Source: Haematobacter missouriensis (lineage in GTDB: Bacteria > Pseudomonadota > Alphaproteobacteria > Rhodobacterales > Rhodobacteraceae). From it: DNA of 64,000 nucleotides. Positions 62,458 to 64,000 of this stretch are shown in pieces. The position numbers and the translations under genes were made by a program. The stretch spans positions 1 through 64,000 of the forward strand of contig NZ_JFGS01000013.1 in the NCBI RefSeq assembly GCF_000740775.1, written 5' to 3'. Under the pieces are notes generated by a model. It was not told where the DNA came from. It did not search any database and worked only from the letters and a program-made list of their open reading frames with translations. Every line of letters begins with the position of its first letter. Positions within the stretch are counted from its first letter, which is position 1.

Positions 62458-63357
62458 ATGGGCGAACTTGAATCTCTGCGCACATTCCTTGCCGTAGCGG
62501 ACGCGCGCAGTTTCACTGGTGCTGCGCGGCTGCTTGGGACCACGCCCGCCTCGGTCACGCGGACCATTGCGGCGCTGGAGGACAGGCTGGGTATTCAGCT
62601 TCTGTTGAGAACGACCCGTCAGGTATCCCTGACATCGGCGGGAGCAGGTTATCTTGAACGCATGGCTCCCCTTGTCAGACAGATCGAAGCCGCTACTGAG
62701 GAGACCCGTGCCCAATACGGAGTGATGTCGGGGAGACTGCGGCTCGCTGCGCCGATGTCACTTGGCCAGCGGGTATTGCCTGGTGTGCTGTCACAATTCG
62801 CGGCACGTCACGGAGGCACGCATGTCTCTGTCGTCCTCTCGGATCATTTCATTGATATCGTGGAGGAGGATTTTGATCTCGCTATTCGGATCTCCGGTCC
62901 ACCAGTGGATAAATCGACTGTTTGGCGCAAGCTTTGCGATGTCCCCCGCCTGCTGGTAGCATCCCCCGGTTATCTCGCCGCGCGGGGCGCGCCAAGCGAA
63001 CCGGAGGATTTAACGGAACACGACTGCCTTGGATATGCCGAGGATGCGCGCGAACCGATCTGGGATTTGTCTTCGGGCACCCGACGCAGGAGTCACCGTG
63101 CGAAGGGCATATTCAGCTCGAATAACGGGGATCTGCTGGCCGACCTGGCGCTGAGTGGTGAAGGAATCGCGCTCCTCCCCCGATTCATTGTCGCTCACGC
63201 GTTGACCGAGGGTCGGCTGAAACCGGTACTTCCAGATTGGATGCCTCCCCCGGTCTGGCTCACGCTTTATTACCCGCCTTATGAGCGACTACCGGTGCGG
63301 GTTGCGACGTTTTCGGACTTCTTCGAAGTCTATGTGAAGGAGACGCGGCCCCTGTAG
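62458..63357 (+). CDS. LysR-family transcriptional regulator
   Basis: The 299-residue protein has the typical N-terminal winged helix (ELESLRTFLAVADARSFTGAARLLGTTPASVTRTIAALEDRLGIQLLLRTTR) and a C-terminal periplasmic-binding-like effector domain. ATG at 62458 is preferred over a TTG two codons upstream. It is divergent from the dioxygenase/esterase pair, which it probably activates or represses in response to aromatic or electrophilic compounds. Confidence 0.9.
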   Translation: MGELESLRTFLAVADARSFTGAARLLGTTPASVTRTIAALEDRLGIQLLLRTTRQVSLTSAGAGYLERMAPLVRQIEAATEETRAQYGVMSGRLRLAAPMSLGQRVLPGVLSQFAARHGGTHVSVVLSDHFIDIVEEDFDLAIRISGPPVDKSTVWRKLCDVPRLLVASPGYLAARGAPSEPEDLTEHDCLGYAEDAREPIWDLSSGTRRRSHRAKGIFSSNNGDLLADLALSGEGIALLPRFIVAHALTEGRLKPVLPDWMPPPVWLTLYYPPYERLPVRVATFSDFFEVYVKETRPL

Positions 63358-63377
63358 CCCTAGCGGCCGCAGTCCAG

Positions 63378-64000
63378 TCACTTTGCGGCGTCGAGTTCCC
63401 GTTTCTTCGGAAAATACCACCGCATCACCTTGCGCAGCTCATCCGAATTGGGACGTGCCCAGTTGCGCATGAGCTCACAGCCGAAAGCGATGGCAGTGGT
63501 CGGCTGTGCACCTGCAGCTTCGATCCTGCGGAGGGCACTTTCATGCGAAACGGGGGAAATCCCGCCGACGGCATCGACCACCGGATAGACCTCATATCCT
63601 TCCCTCAGCATGTCGAGCGTCGGGAAGGCAAGACATACCTCCGTCCAGAGGGCTGCGATCACGACCTTCTTTCGGCCCGTCGCCTCTACCGCAGCACGGA
63701 AGTCCGCATCCTCCCATGCGTTCACCCCCGTTCGATCAATCTCCGGCACTCCTGGCAGGACATCGAGAATTTCCTGTGCCGTCCCCTCGTTCACGCCCAT
63801 ATCCACAGCCACGGTCGAAAGGATGACGGGAACGTCAAATGCCCTTGCCAGCTTCGCCGCCGCGACGACGTTCATCATCACCACCTCCTGCGGGGCGAAT
63901 TTCACGGTCCGCACCTGCTCGGGTTGGTAATCGATGATGACGAGTACACAGTTCTCAGGCGTCAGAAGGCTGTCGGCCTTCGGGTCTCGGATCGGTTCGG
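63378..64000 (-). CDS. YcaC-like isochorismatase-family hydrolase, 5' end beyond window
   Basis: The frame continues upstream past the first internal ATG to the window edge, reading LTPENCVLVIIDYQPEQ with the family aspartate. The true start is therefore outside. Further motifs are VILSTVAVDMGVNEGT, RKKVVIAALWTEVCLAFPTLDML (catalytic Cys in TEVC) and ISPVSHESALRRIEAAGAQPTT. YcaC-type proteins hydrolyse amide or related bonds with unknown natural substrates. It converges on the LysR gene with 20 bases between stops. Confidence 0.88.
   Translation of the reverse strand, partial: EPIRDPKADSLLTPENCVLVIIDYQPEQVRTVKFAPQEVVMMNVVAAAKLARAFDVPVILSTVAVDMGVNEGTAQEILDVLPGVPEIDRTGVNAWEDADFRAAVEATGRKKVVIAALWTEVCLAFPTLDMLREGYEVYPVVDAVGGISPVSHESALRRIEAAGAQPTTAIAFGCELMRNWARPNSDELRKVMRWYFPKKRELDAAK

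Overview
The window is high-GC, gene-dense DNA from an alphaproteobacterium, most probably a member of the Rhodobacterales (Rhodobacteraceae/Paracoccaceae). This is inferred from gene content: taurine--pyruvate aminotransferase, malate synthase G beside glcDEF, an Lrp/arginase/ornithine cyclodeaminase locus, metQIN, and cydDCABX. I cannot name the genus. No rRNA, tRNA or CRISPR array was seen.

Layout. 1-1.7 kb: a frameshifted IS481-type transposase remnant cut by the window edge, then an AT-richer exported choloylglycine hydrolase/penicillin acylase-family gene. 1.8-8.1 kb: panC and panB, divergent ybaK, a rhodanese/YeeE/54-residue-protein operon, and a DUF2218 + siderophore-interacting-protein fusion. 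8.16-8.67 kb: 64 apparently perfect tandem copies of an 8-bp unit. 8.77-9.96 kb: decayed pieces of a phage-type polyvalent protein. 10.1-12.7 kb: methionine uptake (metN-metI-metQ). 13.1-19.1 kb: APC permease with a two-domain universal stress protein, an Lrp regulator divergent from arginase and ornithine cyclodeaminase, and an AI-2E-type membrane protein. 19.2-23.4 kb: a YegD-like Hsp70 and a NitT/TauT-type ABC importer. 23.6-24.6 kb: quinone oxidoreductase-like gene.

24.6-28.5 kb is the most unusual stretch. It has three related MITE-like elements (two of about 157 bp with matching inverted ends, one degenerate) around a BisC-like molybdoenzyme. On the minus strand between two of them lies a structured segment that resembles a HEARO / OMEGA (IscB-associated) RNA without any IscB gene.

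28.5-37.0 kb: IclR regulator divergent from malate synthase G, then glcDEF and tpa, which together form a glycolate/glyoxylate route and a taurine route. 37.1-43.3 kb: Phd/VapC toxin-antitoxin pair, HxlR regulator divergent from an NAD(P)-binding protein, an OYE-type flavoprotein, an SDR and a DHA2 exporter. 43.5-49.9 kb: Tat-exported GH3 beta-glucosidase convergent with a three-gene periplasmic molybdenum hydroxylase (cytochrome c, 2Fe-2S subunit, Mo subunit). 50.0-56.3 kb: complete cytochrome bd locus cydDCABX. 56.4-60.6 kb: membrane PQQ-dependent glucose-type dehydrogenase, TetR regulator and BASS transporter. 60.7-64 kb: esterase and ring-cleaving dioxygenase (MhqD/MhqO type), divergent LysR, and a YcaC-like isochorismatase-family hydrolase running off the window.

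Several strong inverted repeats in promoter regions (Lrp, IclR, TA, HxlR, TetR and CRP-like sites) give testable regulatory links.
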